From positions 1 through 34,671 of the forward strand of contig CAMWOK010000002.1 in assembly GCA_947175845.1 (NCBI GenBank): 34,671 nt of DNA, read 5' to 3'. Every line of letters starts with the position of its first letter. The stretch's first letter is position 1. The notes beneath the pieces are model-generated. The model was not told the origin of the DNA. It made no database searches and saw nothing but the letters and a program-made list of their open reading frames with translations. The DNA is from an uncultured Lachnospiraceae bacterium. Its GTDB lineage: Bacteria > Bacillota > Clostridia > Lachnospirales > Lachnospiraceae. This document shows positions 18,176 to 27,438 of the stretch, in pieces. A program made the translations under genes and the position numbers.

Positions 18176-19504
18176 TTATTCGTTATTGTCGCTGCCACCG
18201 TCCGCCTCAGGCGCCTGCACAATCACCGTCATATAATAGTTCTGATCCAGTGTCACGTTGTCCGGCAGGTTAAATACAACCTCCCCCTGATAGACTCCCG
18301 CAGCCCACTCTTCAAGCCCTGTCTTATCGAGAAGTGCCTTCATGTCAACCACGCCGATCACGCTCTCGGCATTGATGACATCCACTGCCGCCCTCGTCCC
18401 CGATATGCGGATCGTGTAGTGGTCCTGACTCTCCACCTCCCGCAATGTCACTTCAAAATTCTCCGGCGGATTCCCAGCCGCAAAATTCCGCGCCGGAACC
18501 TCGATATCTTTCCTGACAATCTGCTCGATGCCGACAGTGACGCTCACATTTCCGCCAAAACTGCTGTCGGCAAACTGTACGCCCGACGGAAGATGTTTTT
18601 TCACATTGACGATCGCCGTCATATTTTCTGTCATACCCTCCACGCTGAGCGCCGGGTCGGAAATGACAATCCGTGTCAGACCATCGAGAACACTGCTCCT
18701 GCCCGCAAGAGTCACCGTCTCTGGCATACTGAACACATCCCTGCTCACGACATAGCCATCTGCAGGTTCATCCTGCACGACAAACTCAAGCGGAACGATC
18801 TTTGTCGCAAGGATCGACACGGCAACGTTCACGGTTGTGATATTCATCTTGATTGAACTGTTCTTGATCTCCTTGTTGTCCGAATCGTAGAGCTTTAACT
18901 CCACACTTGTGTTAATGTCGGATGTATATCCGTCAATGTTGGCCACAGCGTCAATGTGGTCGATCTGATTGATCAGCGACTCCGGCCCGGAGTACCGCAC
19001 CACATTCTGGCTCGGTTTGACGTCACCGACCACATAGCCCTCCGCAGGCGCTCCGTACGTGGATACATTGATAACCTTCTGACCGCGCACCATGTTCTCT
19101 ATGGCAAACTTCACATTGTCAATGTTCGTCCGAAACTCAAGTTCCGAGTTGTTGCGCACACTCGACACCTTGATGCCCGCAGTGTTCATAAACGATAGCT
19201 CCGACATATCTGCGACTGCCTTGATGTCCTCCCTGGAAATGTTCGAAAGTACTGTGTCCTTCCCCCTCACTGTGACATTGACAGAATCCGTCCCGTCAAG
19301 AATGTCATAGACTTTTCCCTCGTTTGTCACCATATCCGCGTTGATGATCTCGACCGGAATATTGTTAAACACCACTGTCTTGACCGGATTGTTGATATTG
19401 TCCACCACGCACCACAGACCGCAGGATACGACCACCGCCAGAATCTTGAGTCCGAAATTGTTTGTGATCATCCTGACCGCTTTCTTCAACACACTATTTT
19501 TCAT
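18176..19504 (-). CDS. cdaR: YbbR-domain protein, CdaA regulator
   Basis: N-terminal TM anchor LKILAVVVSCGLWCVVDNINNPV; repeated YbbR-like segments; lies between cdaA and glmM and overlaps cdaA by 11 bp. Confidence 0.92.
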   Translation of the reverse strand: MKNSVLKKAVRMITNNFGLKILAVVVSCGLWCVVDNINNPVKTVVFNNIPVEIINADMVTNEGKVYDILDGTDSVNVTVRGKDTVLSNISREDIKAVADMSELSFMNTAGIKVSSVRNNSELEFRTNIDNVKFAIENMVRGQKVINVSTYGAPAEGYVVGDVKPSQNVVRYSGPESLINQIDHIDAVANIDGYTSDINTSVELKLYDSDNKEIKNSSIKMNITTVNVAVSILATKIVPLEFVVQDEPADGYVVSRDVFSMPETVTLAGRSSVLDGLTRIVISDPALSVEGMTENMTAIVNVKKHLPSGVQFADSSFGGNVSVTVGIEQIVRKDIEVPARNFAAGNPPENFEVTLREVESQDHYTIRISGTRAAVDVINAESVIGVVDMKALLDKTGLEEWAAGVYQGEVVFNLPDNVTLDQNYYMTVIVQAPEADGGSDNNE

Positions 19505-20366
19505 CCTTAGCCCTACCTTTCCAGAGCCTGCGCTTCTTGTTCTCCTCCACTTCCTTATTCTGTATTGCGCTTATTTTCTCCCGCAGTCCGTTCGCATCAA
19601 GATTGCGGTACAGCTTTCCCTCATATGTGACACTGACGTGACCGGTCTCCTCCGACACGATGATCGTGAGCGCGTCCGTCACCTCCGAAATCCCCACTGC
19701 CGCGCGGTGTCTCGTTCCGAGCTCCTTGCTGATCTCCATGTTGTCGGACAGCGGTAGATAACAGGTTGCCGAAACCACTCTGTTTCCCCGTATGATCACC
19801 GCGCCATCGTGAAGCGGCGTATTATGTTCAAAGATATTGATGATCAGCTGGCTGGAAATCAGTCCGTCCACCTCAATACCCGTTCTCTCGTACTCTGTGA
19901 GCAGCACATTCTGCTCGATCACCATGAGCGCGCCCGTCTTCACCTTACCCATCTCAAAGCTCGCCTTCACCAGATCATTTACGGTCTTGTCTGAAAAGCG
20001 CTCATTTGTCGGCTTCTCAAAGGTGATCAGGTTTGTGACAAAACTCTTCCGCCCCAGTTCTTCCAGCGCGTGTCTCAATTCAGGCTGCAAAATGACAATC
20101 ACCGCAGTGACGGCAAGGCTGAGCACATGCTCGACAATCCATATGATCGTGTTCATGCGGAACAGAATTGCCAGCAGGATGAACACCATGATAATGATGA
20201 TTCCCTTCATCAGAAGCCACACCTTTGTGTGCTTCACCCATGCCATAATCTGGTACAGCAAAAAGGATATAATGACAACCTCCACTATATCCACCCACCT
20301 GATGTTAAAACCGCGCAATGACAACGTCTCAAAAACTGAACTAAGGCGTTCAAGAATCATATCCAT
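19494..20366 (-). CDS. cdaA: Diadenylate cyclase (c-di-AMP synthase)
   Basis: Three N-terminal TMs; NTPLHDGAVIIRGNRVVSATCYLPLSDN; ELGTRHRAAVGISEVTDALTIIVSEETG (DGA and RHR motifs). Confidence 0.96.
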   Translation of the reverse strand: MDMILERLSSVFETLSLRGFNIRWVDIVEVVIISFLLYQIMAWVKHTKVWLLMKGIIIIMVFILLAILFRMNTIIWIVEHVLSLAVTAVIVILQPELRHALEELGRKSFVTNLITFEKPTNERFSDKTVNDLVKASFEMGKVKTGALMVIEQNVLLTEYERTGIEVDGLISSQLIINIFEHNTPLHDGAVIIRGNRVVSATCYLPLSDNMEISKELGTRHRAAVGISEVTDALTIIVSEETGHVSVTYEGKLYRNLDANGLREKISAIQNKEVEENKKRRLWKGRAKDEK

Positions 20367-20381
20367 ATTGATCCATCCCTC

Positions 20382-21341
20382 TTATCTATCCCTCTCCTGC
20401 TCTCTGACTGCCTTCTCCGGTACTCTGATTGTCTTGACCCGCTTCTGCGGCGCCGCCACCGTATTCTTGGGAATAGCCTTCACATAATAATAGTATTCAT
20501 CATCCTCAAACTGCACATACTCCGTCCTGGAATAATCGACATTAAAGACAAAAAATTCCAGGATTTTCGCCAGAACCACCGACAGCAAGCTCCCGATAAT
20601 CAGACCGGCCACCGAGAGATTTGTATTGTACATCAGGTCCCCAAACAGAAGCACCAGCACCTCGAGCAGCGCCCCTGTAACCATGGCGATGGTCCACGCG
20701 TAATCCACGCTGAGCCTTCTGATAAAATACACGACAATCACGGCGGCCACAAAAGCTGCAAGCGTCACGTACATCGCCCTGTTTCCAAGAATTCCGTCAA
20801 TGACATACCGAAATTTCTCAAGCGCGCCGTCCTCCTCAAAGGTGTTCAGCACCGGGGCGCTTCCGACCATATAGCTCACTGTGTAATACACAATCGCACC
20901 GCTCGCCACAGACACTGCAGACACCGGAGTCCCGACAAGCCCCATCGCGATCGGAACCACATACGGTATCTTCAACATAAAGCACAGCGGCGTGAGCAGC
21001 ACTGCAATTGTGTCTTTTGCTGAAAATCGAAGATAGAGGATAAACAGCAGCAAAAATACAACCAGTGCCACAAGCGCGCACTCCATTGAAAATTTGTACA
21101 GATGACCAAGCGTGACGCCCGCCGCCACAAGCACGATGCAATTCATCGGCAGAACGGAGCACATCAGCGCGAGCACCAGCACGACCGGTGCCTTTTTCAG
21201 CTCGCTCATATAGCCTATGCTGCTGTTGATCATGATGAGTGTCACCAGCGTCAGCAAAAACTTAAAAAACGGTGTGAGGTACAACTCATACTTACTGTAA
21301 AACTTTTTTAACTGTTCCCTAAAAACCAAAAGGTTTGTCAT
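20382..21341 (-). CDS. Conserved-looking multi-pass membrane protein of unknown function
   Basis: 319 aa, roughly eight hydrophobic segments, basic C-terminal tail (VKTIRVPEKAVREQERDR); 15 bp upstream of cdaA. Confidence 0.8.
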   Translation of the reverse strand: MTNLLVFREQLKKFYSKYELYLTPFFKFLLTLVTLIMINSSIGYMSELKKAPVVLVLALMCSVLPMNCIVLVAAGVTLGHLYKFSMECALVALVVFLLLFILYLRFSAKDTIAVLLTPLCFMLKIPYVVPIAMGLVGTPVSAVSVASGAIVYYTVSYMVGSAPVLNTFEEDGALEKFRYVIDGILGNRAMYVTLAAFVAAVIVVYFIRRLSVDYAWTIAMVTGALLEVLVLLFGDLMYNTNLSVAGLIIGSLLSVVLAKILEFFVFNVDYSRTEYVQFEDDEYYYYVKAIPKNTVAAPQKRVKTIRVPEKAVREQERDR

Positions 21342-21380
21342 AATTATTTCCTCTCTAACCTTACTTTCAATCCCGAAAAA

Positions 21381-21779
21381 CTACTTTTTCGTCTCCCTGT
21401 CGTACATGTAAGCAAGTTTTTTGAGATTGTTGTAATATATCTTAAGGCTCTTTTTTGCCTTTGTGTAGCGATACGTATAAACGCCATATGAAATCAATGC
21501 ATATGCTGCCGTAAAGATCAGATAATAAATAATCACCGACTTCGCAAAACCAAACAGATCCATCTTGTAGATGTCTGCCATAAAAACTTCCAGATCATAT
21601 AATATAAACATTGCAAATAGGATAACATATGCTATCGTTGCACTGATAATGGATTTGATAACCTGCAGTCCGATATAATCGCCCCGGAAATAGTTGCCGA
21701 TCGCAACGTTTTTTCTTCCTTCCACGGCCTCATAACACGCCATCCTGGTCATCAGTCTGATTCTCTCTTCATTCAACAT
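21381..21779 (-). CDS. Small two-TM membrane protein of unknown function
   Basis: 132 aa; hydrophobic stretches IISATIAYVILFAMFILYDL and SVIIYYLIFTAAYALISYGVYTY; collinear with neighbours. Confidence 0.75.
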   Translation of the reverse strand: MLNEERIRLMTRMACYEAVEGRKNVAIGNYFRGDYIGLQVIKSIISATIAYVILFAMFILYDLEVFMADIYKMDLFGFAKSVIIYYLIFTAAYALISYGVYTYRYTKAKKSLKIYYNNLKKLAYMYDRETKK

Positions 21780-21825
21780 AACTCTTTTCCTTAAGCAACC
21801 TTATTTCTGCAATTTTCATCACAGC

Positions 21826-22239
21826 CTACTGCCTGTCAAGAAAACGCATCTTATTTCCTGTCGACTGCGGTTTCTTAGGCTCCACAAGGACAGCCTTCGG
21901 CTTATCCATCACGCTGGAGAGGCTGTTTGTCATCTCGCGCTTACACTTCTCGCAATACTTACCAGAGCGGATCATCTCACCGCAGTTCTCACAGGGAATC
22001 TTTACCGGGGAATCCGCTGTAAACTCAAGCCGCTCCTCGCGGATCCACTGCTGGATCTGTCCTGGTTCCACCTCGCACTCCTCCGCAACTTCCTTGATGT
22101 CCGCCATGCGGTGCTCACGGATGTATTTCTTCACTTCCTGAAATTTTTCCTCAAGCTTCTCCTTGCACGCCGGGCAGATTGGCATACCTGCTATGTGGTT
22201 AAAAAGTTTCCCGCATTTTCTGCAATTTCTTACATTCAT
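21826..22239 (-). CDS. yvyF: YvyF/TIGR03826-like flagellar-operon zinc-ribbon/HTH protein
   Basis: MNVRNCRKCGKLFNHIAGMPICPACKE; ADIKEVAEECEVEPGQIQQWIREERLEF; CENCGEMIRSGKYCEKCKREM; next to comF as in Bacillus. Confidence 0.8.
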   Translation of the reverse strand: MNVRNCRKCGKLFNHIAGMPICPACKEKLEEKFQEVKKYIREHRMADIKEVAEECEVEPGQIQQWIREERLEFTADSPVKIPCENCGEMIRSGKYCEKCKREMTNSLSSVMDKPKAVLVEPKKPQSTGNKMRFLDRQ

Positions 22240-22269
22240 TGAAAAATACCTCCATTGTAAATATTATTC

Positions 22270-22974
22270 CTACATCCCTTCGCCGATGCAGAGTGCTATG
22301 AAATAGACCGACCTCACACCATGCCGCTTCAACTCCATGGCAACGGCATCTAATGTACTTCCCGTCGTGTAGATGTCATCGACGAGAATCGTTTTATTTA
22401 ATTTTACAACATTTGTGCTGATATGGAAAGCCTTTTTCAAATTATTTTGTCTTTCCTGTACAGTTAGTTCTTTTTGCGGTACCGTTTTTCTGATTCTTCG
22501 CACCAGTTTTTCGTGCATTGCTATCCCTGTAAGCCGCGAAAGCTCGGCAGCAATCAGCTCAGCCTGGTTGTATCCCCTGCTCCTGAGCCGGGAGGCGTGC
22601 ACCGGAACCGGAACAATGGAATCCGCCCCCATCATGCCTAGCTCCCCTGAAAGCTTTTCGCAGATATCCTTCGCATAAAAAGCCGCATACTCGCATCTCT
22701 TTTTGTACTTGAACCGATAGATACTTTTCTTCATGCTCTGATAGTCATAGAGCGCGTAGCCGTAGTCGTACACATGTCTGTGCCGCATACAATCCTGGCA
22801 GAATCCTGCCGCCTCGTCCATCAGCTGTTTTCCGCACTGTCTGCAGCGCGGCTCGACAATGTACTGTGGTTTTTCCCTGCACTGCCTGCAGATCAGTCCC
22901 TCGCCCATCGGAACGACGTCGTCACATACAGGGCATCTGCGCGGAAACACCATGTTGACCAGCGCATCCCTCAC
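22270..22974 (-). CDS. comFC: ComF-family phosphoribosyltransferase-like protein
   Basis: Zn-ribbon cysteines CPVCDDV...CRQCREK...CRQCGKQ; PRT motif KTILVDDIYTTGSTLDAVA. GTG start overlaps the recD2 stop (GTGA). Confidence 0.92.
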   Translation of the reverse strand: MRDALVNMVFPRRCPVCDDVVPMGEGLICRQCREKPQYIVEPRCRQCGKQLMDEAAGFCQDCMRHRHVYDYGYALYDYQSMKKSIYRFKYKKRCEYAAFYAKDICEKLSGELGMMGADSIVPVPVHASRLRSRGYNQAELIAAELSRLTGIAMHEKLVRRIRKTVPQKELTVQERQNNLKKAFHISTNVVKLNKTILVDDIYTTGSTLDAVAMELKRHGVRSVYFIALCIGEGM

Positions 22975-25241
22975 GCCAGGTCCTGATTCATGATCTCGCA
23001 TATTCTTTCCCTTAATCCCGTATATCGTTTCTGCTCACTCTCGTTTGCGATCATCTGGTTTACGGTATCCCTGCTTCCGAGTATTGTGACGCAGCTCTTT
23101 GCCCGCGTCACCCCGGTGTAGAGCAGATTTCTGTTCATCAGCATCCTCGGCCCCGCAAGGAGCGGCAGGATCACCGCGGGATACTCACTGCCCTGCGACT
23201 TGTGGATTGTGACTGCATACGCAAGCTCAATCTCGTCGAGACCAGTCATGGGATAGGTCACGCGCCTGAGGTCATCGTACTCCACAGTGAGCGTCTTCGC
23301 CGTCGCGTTGATTTCTTTTATCGTCCCCACATCCCCGTTGAACACGCCCTGTCCGCTGTCCACCGTGATACCGTATCTGCTGACAATCTCCCACTCGAGC
23401 TGATAGTTATTTTTGATCTGCATCACCTTGTCGCCCAGCCGGAACACGCCGTCTCCATGTGTTAGCTCTGGCTTGTCGGGCGACGGGGGATTCAGATACT
23501 GCTGCAAGATGCCGTTGAGTGTCTCCACCCCCAGCGCCCCTTTGCGCATCGGCGTGAGCACCTGAATATCATAGATCCCCGACTGGACGTATTTTGGAAG
23601 TTTTTCTGTGATGAGCAGTATCATATGCTTGTAGATCACATTCACATTGTCCCGCTCCAGAAAAAAGAAATCCCTGCTCTTGTTGTCGAGCCTGATCGGT
23701 TTTCCTTCATTAATACAATGTGCATTGACGACGATATCGCTCTCGCCCGCCTGGCGGAAGATCCTGGACAGGACGACGGTGGTGATGCATCCGCTCTCCA
23801 TCAGATCTTTCAGAACCTGACCCGGTCCGACGGAAGGAAGCTGATTTCTGTCTCCCACCATCACCAGCCGCGTTCCGGGCGCGATCGCCTTGAGCAGCGA
23901 CTGAAACAGGTGGATATCCACCATCGACATCTCATCGATAATAATGACATCCGCCTCAAGCGGATTGAGCTCATTTTTCTCAAAGTGCACAGCAAAAGCC
24001 TTCCTGTCATCCGACATATCCCCGTTGAGTTCCAAAAGCCGGTGTATGGTCCTGGCCTCAAATCCCGTCGCCTCCGTCATCCGCTTGGCCGCCCTCCCTG
24101 TGGGCGCAGCGAGAAAGATGTCCATCCCCTCCTGTTCAAAATAGTGAATGATCATGTTGATCGTGGTCGTCTTTCCAGTGCCCGGGCCGCCCGAGAGGAT
24201 AAATATCCCATTTTGCACCGCCTCTGTCACTGCCTTTCTCTGGAGCGCGTCCAGCTCCATATGGCTGCTTTCCTCAAGCTTCTGTATCTTTTTTTCAAGC
24301 TGTTCCAGCTCCACTTTGGTGAAGCGTTCCGCCCCGTCAAACGCCTGCTGAAGCTCATACAGCATCCGCGCACAGTTCAGCTCTGCATAGTAAAAGCTCA
24401 TGCCGTAGATACACAGCATCTTCTGGCCCTCATCCAGCTGCTTCTCCTTGATCACAAGCTTTTTGTCGATCGCGAGATTGGTGATCTGCGGTGCGATCTG
24501 TTCGGGTGCAAGCCCAAGCATGTCAGCGGCTTTCGTCAGCAAAAGCTCCTGCGGCAGAAACACATGCCCCTCCGATCCCGCCTGCAGCAGCGTGTACAGA
24601 ATCCCGCTGCGGATTCTGTAATCCGAGTCCGTGTGAATGCCAATGCGCGCCGCGATCTCGTCGGCGATGCGAAATCCGATCCCCGCCACATCCTCCGCCA
24701 GCTTATATGGATTTTCCTGCATAATTTTGTATAGCCCCATGCCATACTGCTTGTAGATCTTGGCTGCAAGCGTGTTGGAAATGCCATATTTCTGCAAAAA
24801 GAGCATCGCATCCCGCGCATCCTTCTTCTCCTCGACCTGCTCTGCGATCTCCCGCGCCTTCCGCTCACTGATTCCCTTGATCTCCGCAAGTCTGTGCGGT
24901 TCTTCCTCTATGATTCGGAACGTGTCGTCACCGAAATGCCGCACGATGCGTGCGGCAAGCGCCGCGCCTACCCCCTTGATTGCCCCGGAACCAAGATAGC
25001 GCTCGACAGCATATCTGTCCTCGGGCGCAACCACCTCAAAGTGCTCTACCTTGAACTGCTTTCCATAGATCGCATGTTCGACATAGGTGCCCTCCGCCAC
25101 GATGCTCTCCCCCTCGTCGAGGTTGGTAAAAATTCCCGTGCAGGTGATCTCCATCCCCTCCACCTTGAGATTGATCACGCCGTAACCGTTCTCAGTATTT
25201 TTGAAAATAATGTGCTCGACAAAGCCTTTGATTTGATCCAA
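22971..25241 (-). CDS. recD2: RecD2-type SF1B DNA helicase (RecD/TraA family)
   Basis: HhH-rich N-terminus; ILSGGPGTGKTTTINMI; IIIDEMSMVD; VGDRNQLPSVGPGQVLKDL; YAVTIHKSQGSEYP. TTG start at 25241 preceded by GGAGG at 5-nt spacing is likelier than the longer ORF start. Confidence 0.94.
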   Translation of the reverse strand: MDQIKGFVEHIIFKNTENGYGVINLKVEGMEITCTGIFTNLDEGESIVAEGTYVEHAIYGKQFKVEHFEVVAPEDRYAVERYLGSGAIKGVGAALAARIVRHFGDDTFRIIEEEPHRLAEIKGISERKAREIAEQVEEKKDARDAMLFLQKYGISNTLAAKIYKQYGMGLYKIMQENPYKLAEDVAGIGFRIADEIAARIGIHTDSDYRIRSGILYTLLQAGSEGHVFLPQELLLTKAADMLGLAPEQIAPQITNLAIDKKLVIKEKQLDEGQKMLCIYGMSFYYAELNCARMLYELQQAFDGAERFTKVELEQLEKKIQKLEESSHMELDALQRKAVTEAVQNGIFILSGGPGTGKTTTINMIIHYFEQEGMDIFLAAPTGRAAKRMTEATGFEARTIHRLLELNGDMSDDRKAFAVHFEKNELNPLEADVIIIDEMSMVDIHLFQSLLKAIAPGTRLVMVGDRNQLPSVGPGQVLKDLMESGCITTVVLSRIFRQAGESDIVVNAHCINEGKPIRLDNKSRDFFFLERDNVNVIYKHMILLITEKLPKYVQSGIYDIQVLTPMRKGALGVETLNGILQQYLNPPSPDKPELTHGDGVFRLGDKVMQIKNNYQLEWEIVSRYGITVDSGQGVFNGDVGTIKEINATAKTLTVEYDDLRRVTYPMTGLDEIELAYAVTIHKSQGSEYPAVILPLLAGPRMLMNRNLLYTGVTRAKSCVTILGSRDTVNQMIANESEQKRYTGLRERICEIMNQDLA

Positions 25242-25328
25242 GACGGCCTCCTTATCCTCAACACGAAACAACCGGCCTGTCTTCAGACAAGGTCGGCTGT
25301 CTCCAAAGGAACTGCTCCCAGCTCCTTA

Positions 25329-25718
25329 TTATTCCTCTGTAAGCGCCTCCGGCTGTACCACACCGATACCGTAGTTGCGCTTCATCTGCTCGTACAGGAT
25401 GTTTGCAAGTCCCAGTCCCTCGCCGTCCGTCACCTTTCCGCACAGCTCCTGCACTGCAAAATCCTTAAAATAATCCACCATTTTTGTCGCGTATCCGTCG
25501 TCCTCGTCATCGGAGAACACCTTTGTCGTCTCCATCATCGCGTTAAAGACCTGCTCGACAAAATAGGATTCAAACTCCTTGCAAGCCTCCTTGAGCTCCT
25601 TCTCATCCGCAGATGTCCCGCTTCCTGCAAGTTTGTTCTGCAGGGTCTGCGCCTTGTTGTTCGAAGCCTGGCTTGTCATGTAATCCGCATATGCGGAACC
25701 TGCTCCACCAATATTCAT
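25329..25718 (-). CDS. Rod-binding protein (FlgJ N-terminal domain-like)
   Basis: LKEACKEFESYFVEQVFNAMMETT...YFKDFAVQELCGKVTDGEGLGLANILYEQMKRNYG; downstream of the rod genes. Confidence 0.85.
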   Translation of the reverse strand: MNIGGAGSAYADYMTSQASNNKAQTLQNKLAGSGTSADEKELKEACKEFESYFVEQVFNAMMETTKVFSDDEDDGYATKMVDYFKDFAVQELCGKVTDGEGLGLANILYEQMKRNYGIGVVQPEALTEE

Positions 25719-25745
25719 ACTGTCATCCCCCTATCCAGTTCACGC

Positions 25746-26567
25746 CTACCGCTTCAGCTGATTTGCCTGCTGAAGCATCTCGTCCGAGGTGGTGATGACC
25801 TTGGAGTTCATCTCGTAAGCCCTCTGTGCCACAATCAGGTTGACCATCTCATCGGCAATCTGTACATTGGATCCCTCAAGGTATCCCTGGATCATTTTTG
25901 TCTTGGGCAGATTGTCATTCTCAGCCTCATTCATCGCCTCTCCGCTCGCCGCCGTCTCAGAATACAGGCTATCGCCCTCCTTGCTCAGTCCCGCCGGATT
26001 GTTAAACTGCCAGAGTCCGATCTGTATGTCGAGGCTCTCCGGCACGCCCTTCTCATTTGGATAGTACAGCATGCCATCCTTCTGACTCACTGTGATCTTG
26101 CTGGTCACAATGTCGTCATCCTCAAGAATGATCGGCTCGCCCTCGGTGTTGAGCACCGGAAGCCCGTCTGTCGTCTCGAGCGTGATCCCCTGCGGGCCAA
26201 CGGCAAATACAAAGTTTCCGTTTCTCGTGTAATATGTATTTCCATCTGCGCCTCTGATGCCGAAAAACCCGCGTCCGTTCAGCGCAAAATTCGCTGATCC
26301 CGGCGTCTCAAGCATACTTCCGTCCGTGAAGATGGAGGTGATCGAAGAATTTCTCACACCCAGGCCCACCTCTGCGCCGATCGGTTTGTTGGCGCCGTTT
26401 GCCGTGGTGGTTCTCGTCTGTATGGTCTGATACAGGAGTGATTTGAACTCCATAACCTCCGCCTTGTAACCTGTCGTGTTCACGTTCGCAAGGTTATTGG
26501 AAATATTGTCTACATTTAACTGCTGCGCGATCATGCCTGTCGCGCCTGTCCACAAAGAGCGTACCAT
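25746..26567 (-). CDS. flgG: Flagellar hook-basal body protein, FlgG/FlhP-like
   Basis: MVRSLWTGATGMIAQQLNVDNISNNLANVNTTGYKAEVMEFKSLLYQT; C-terminal NVQIADEMVNLIVAQRAYEMNSKVITTSDEMLQQANQLKR. Confidence 0.93.
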   Translation of the reverse strand: MVRSLWTGATGMIAQQLNVDNISNNLANVNTTGYKAEVMEFKSLLYQTIQTRTTTANGANKPIGAEVGLGVRNSSITSIFTDGSMLETPGSANFALNGRGFFGIRGADGNTYYTRNGNFVFAVGPQGITLETTDGLPVLNTEGEPIILEDDDIVTSKITVSQKDGMLYYPNEKGVPESLDIQIGLWQFNNPAGLSKEGDSLYSETAASGEAMNEAENDNLPKTKMIQGYLEGSNVQIADEMVNLIVAQRAYEMNSKVITTSDEMLQQANQLKR

Positions 26568-26589
26568 TTATCTTTCCCTCCTGATATTA

Positions 26590-27366
26590 TCAAACTTTGC
26601 TCAGCGTCATCGTCTTTTCAAGCGTCTCGTCAAAGGTTGTCAGCATCTTCTGATTTGACTCGTACTGTCTTGAAATCGTTATCATGTTTACCATTTCCTT
26701 GACAACGGATGTGTTTGCCATCTCGAGATATCCCTGATGAAGTTCGGGATCCTCCGCTTCGATCTCCACTGCCCCCTCCTTGGTATCCCACATGGTCTCT
26801 CCGTAGTGCGTCAGATAATTGGTGTCTTCAAAATCCGATATTTTGAGGCTCGCCACAAGTCTGTCGTCCTGAAAAATATCGCCGGACCGGTCAAACACAG
26901 TGGTGCCTGCCGTCGTGGAGAGCTGGATTCGTCCGTTCTCACCGAGGACATAATCGCCATCCTTCGTCACCAGATAGCCGTCCTTTGTGATGGTAAATCC
27001 GCCATCCCGCGTATATTTCGTGGAGGTCTCGCCCGCTTTGTTGGTAAACTCGATGTTGAAAAATCCGCTTCCGCCGAGCGCGATATCGTAGGTGTTCCCG
27101 GTATCTCTGAGCGATCCCTGCGAAAAGTCTGTGTAGGTCTCGCCGATCTTCACTCCGAGGCTCATGTTGCCAAGCCTTTTTGGCGTGTTGGGATTCTCGG
27201 ACAAATCCTTGATTTTTACCGCCATCACTTCCGCGTACGCCTGACTCGTAGAGCCTTCTTTCTTGAATCCGGTCGTATCTGCATTTGCCAGATTGTTCGA
27301 CATGATATCCATCCTGTACTGCTCATTCAACATACCAGTGTATGATGTATATAGACCTCTAAGCAT
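26590..27366 (-). CDS. flgF: Flagellar basal-body protein, FlgF/FlhO-like
   Basis: MLRGLYTSYTGMLNEQYRMDIMSNNLANADTTGFKKEG; C-terminal MANTSVVKEMVNMITISRQYESNQKMLTTFDETLEK; AGGAGG RBS. Confidence 0.9.
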   Translation of the reverse strand: MLRGLYTSYTGMLNEQYRMDIMSNNLANADTTGFKKEGSTSQAYAEVMAVKIKDLSENPNTPKRLGNMSLGVKIGETYTDFSQGSLRDTGNTYDIALGGSGFFNIEFTNKAGETSTKYTRDGGFTITKDGYLVTKDGDYVLGENGRIQLSTTAGTTVFDRSGDIFQDDRLVASLKISDFEDTNYLTHYGETMWDTKEGAVEIEAEDPELHQGYLEMANTSVVKEMVNMITISRQYESNQKMLTTFDETLEKTMTLSKV

Positions 27367-27438
27367 AAATTCCTCCTAATCTGCTGACTGCATCGACATT
27401 TTCGGTGTCAGCATCTGTGTCGGAATCCCGCCTGTCAA

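Noticed and set aside
24894-26297. 467-aa plus-strand ORF (and others such as 2001-2717, 3464-4375, 4731-5729, 32244-33464)
   Set aside because: They are antisense to well-supported minus-strand genes (recD2, flagellar, GTs, uvrA), have low-complexity His/Arg/Leu-rich composition and no recognisable domains; typical shadow ORFs of GC-biased coding sequence.
27294-27302. TTCGACA (Spo0A-box-like) match
   Set aside because: Inside the flgF-like coding sequence and a single 7-mer; not near a promoter and not evidence of Spo0A control.
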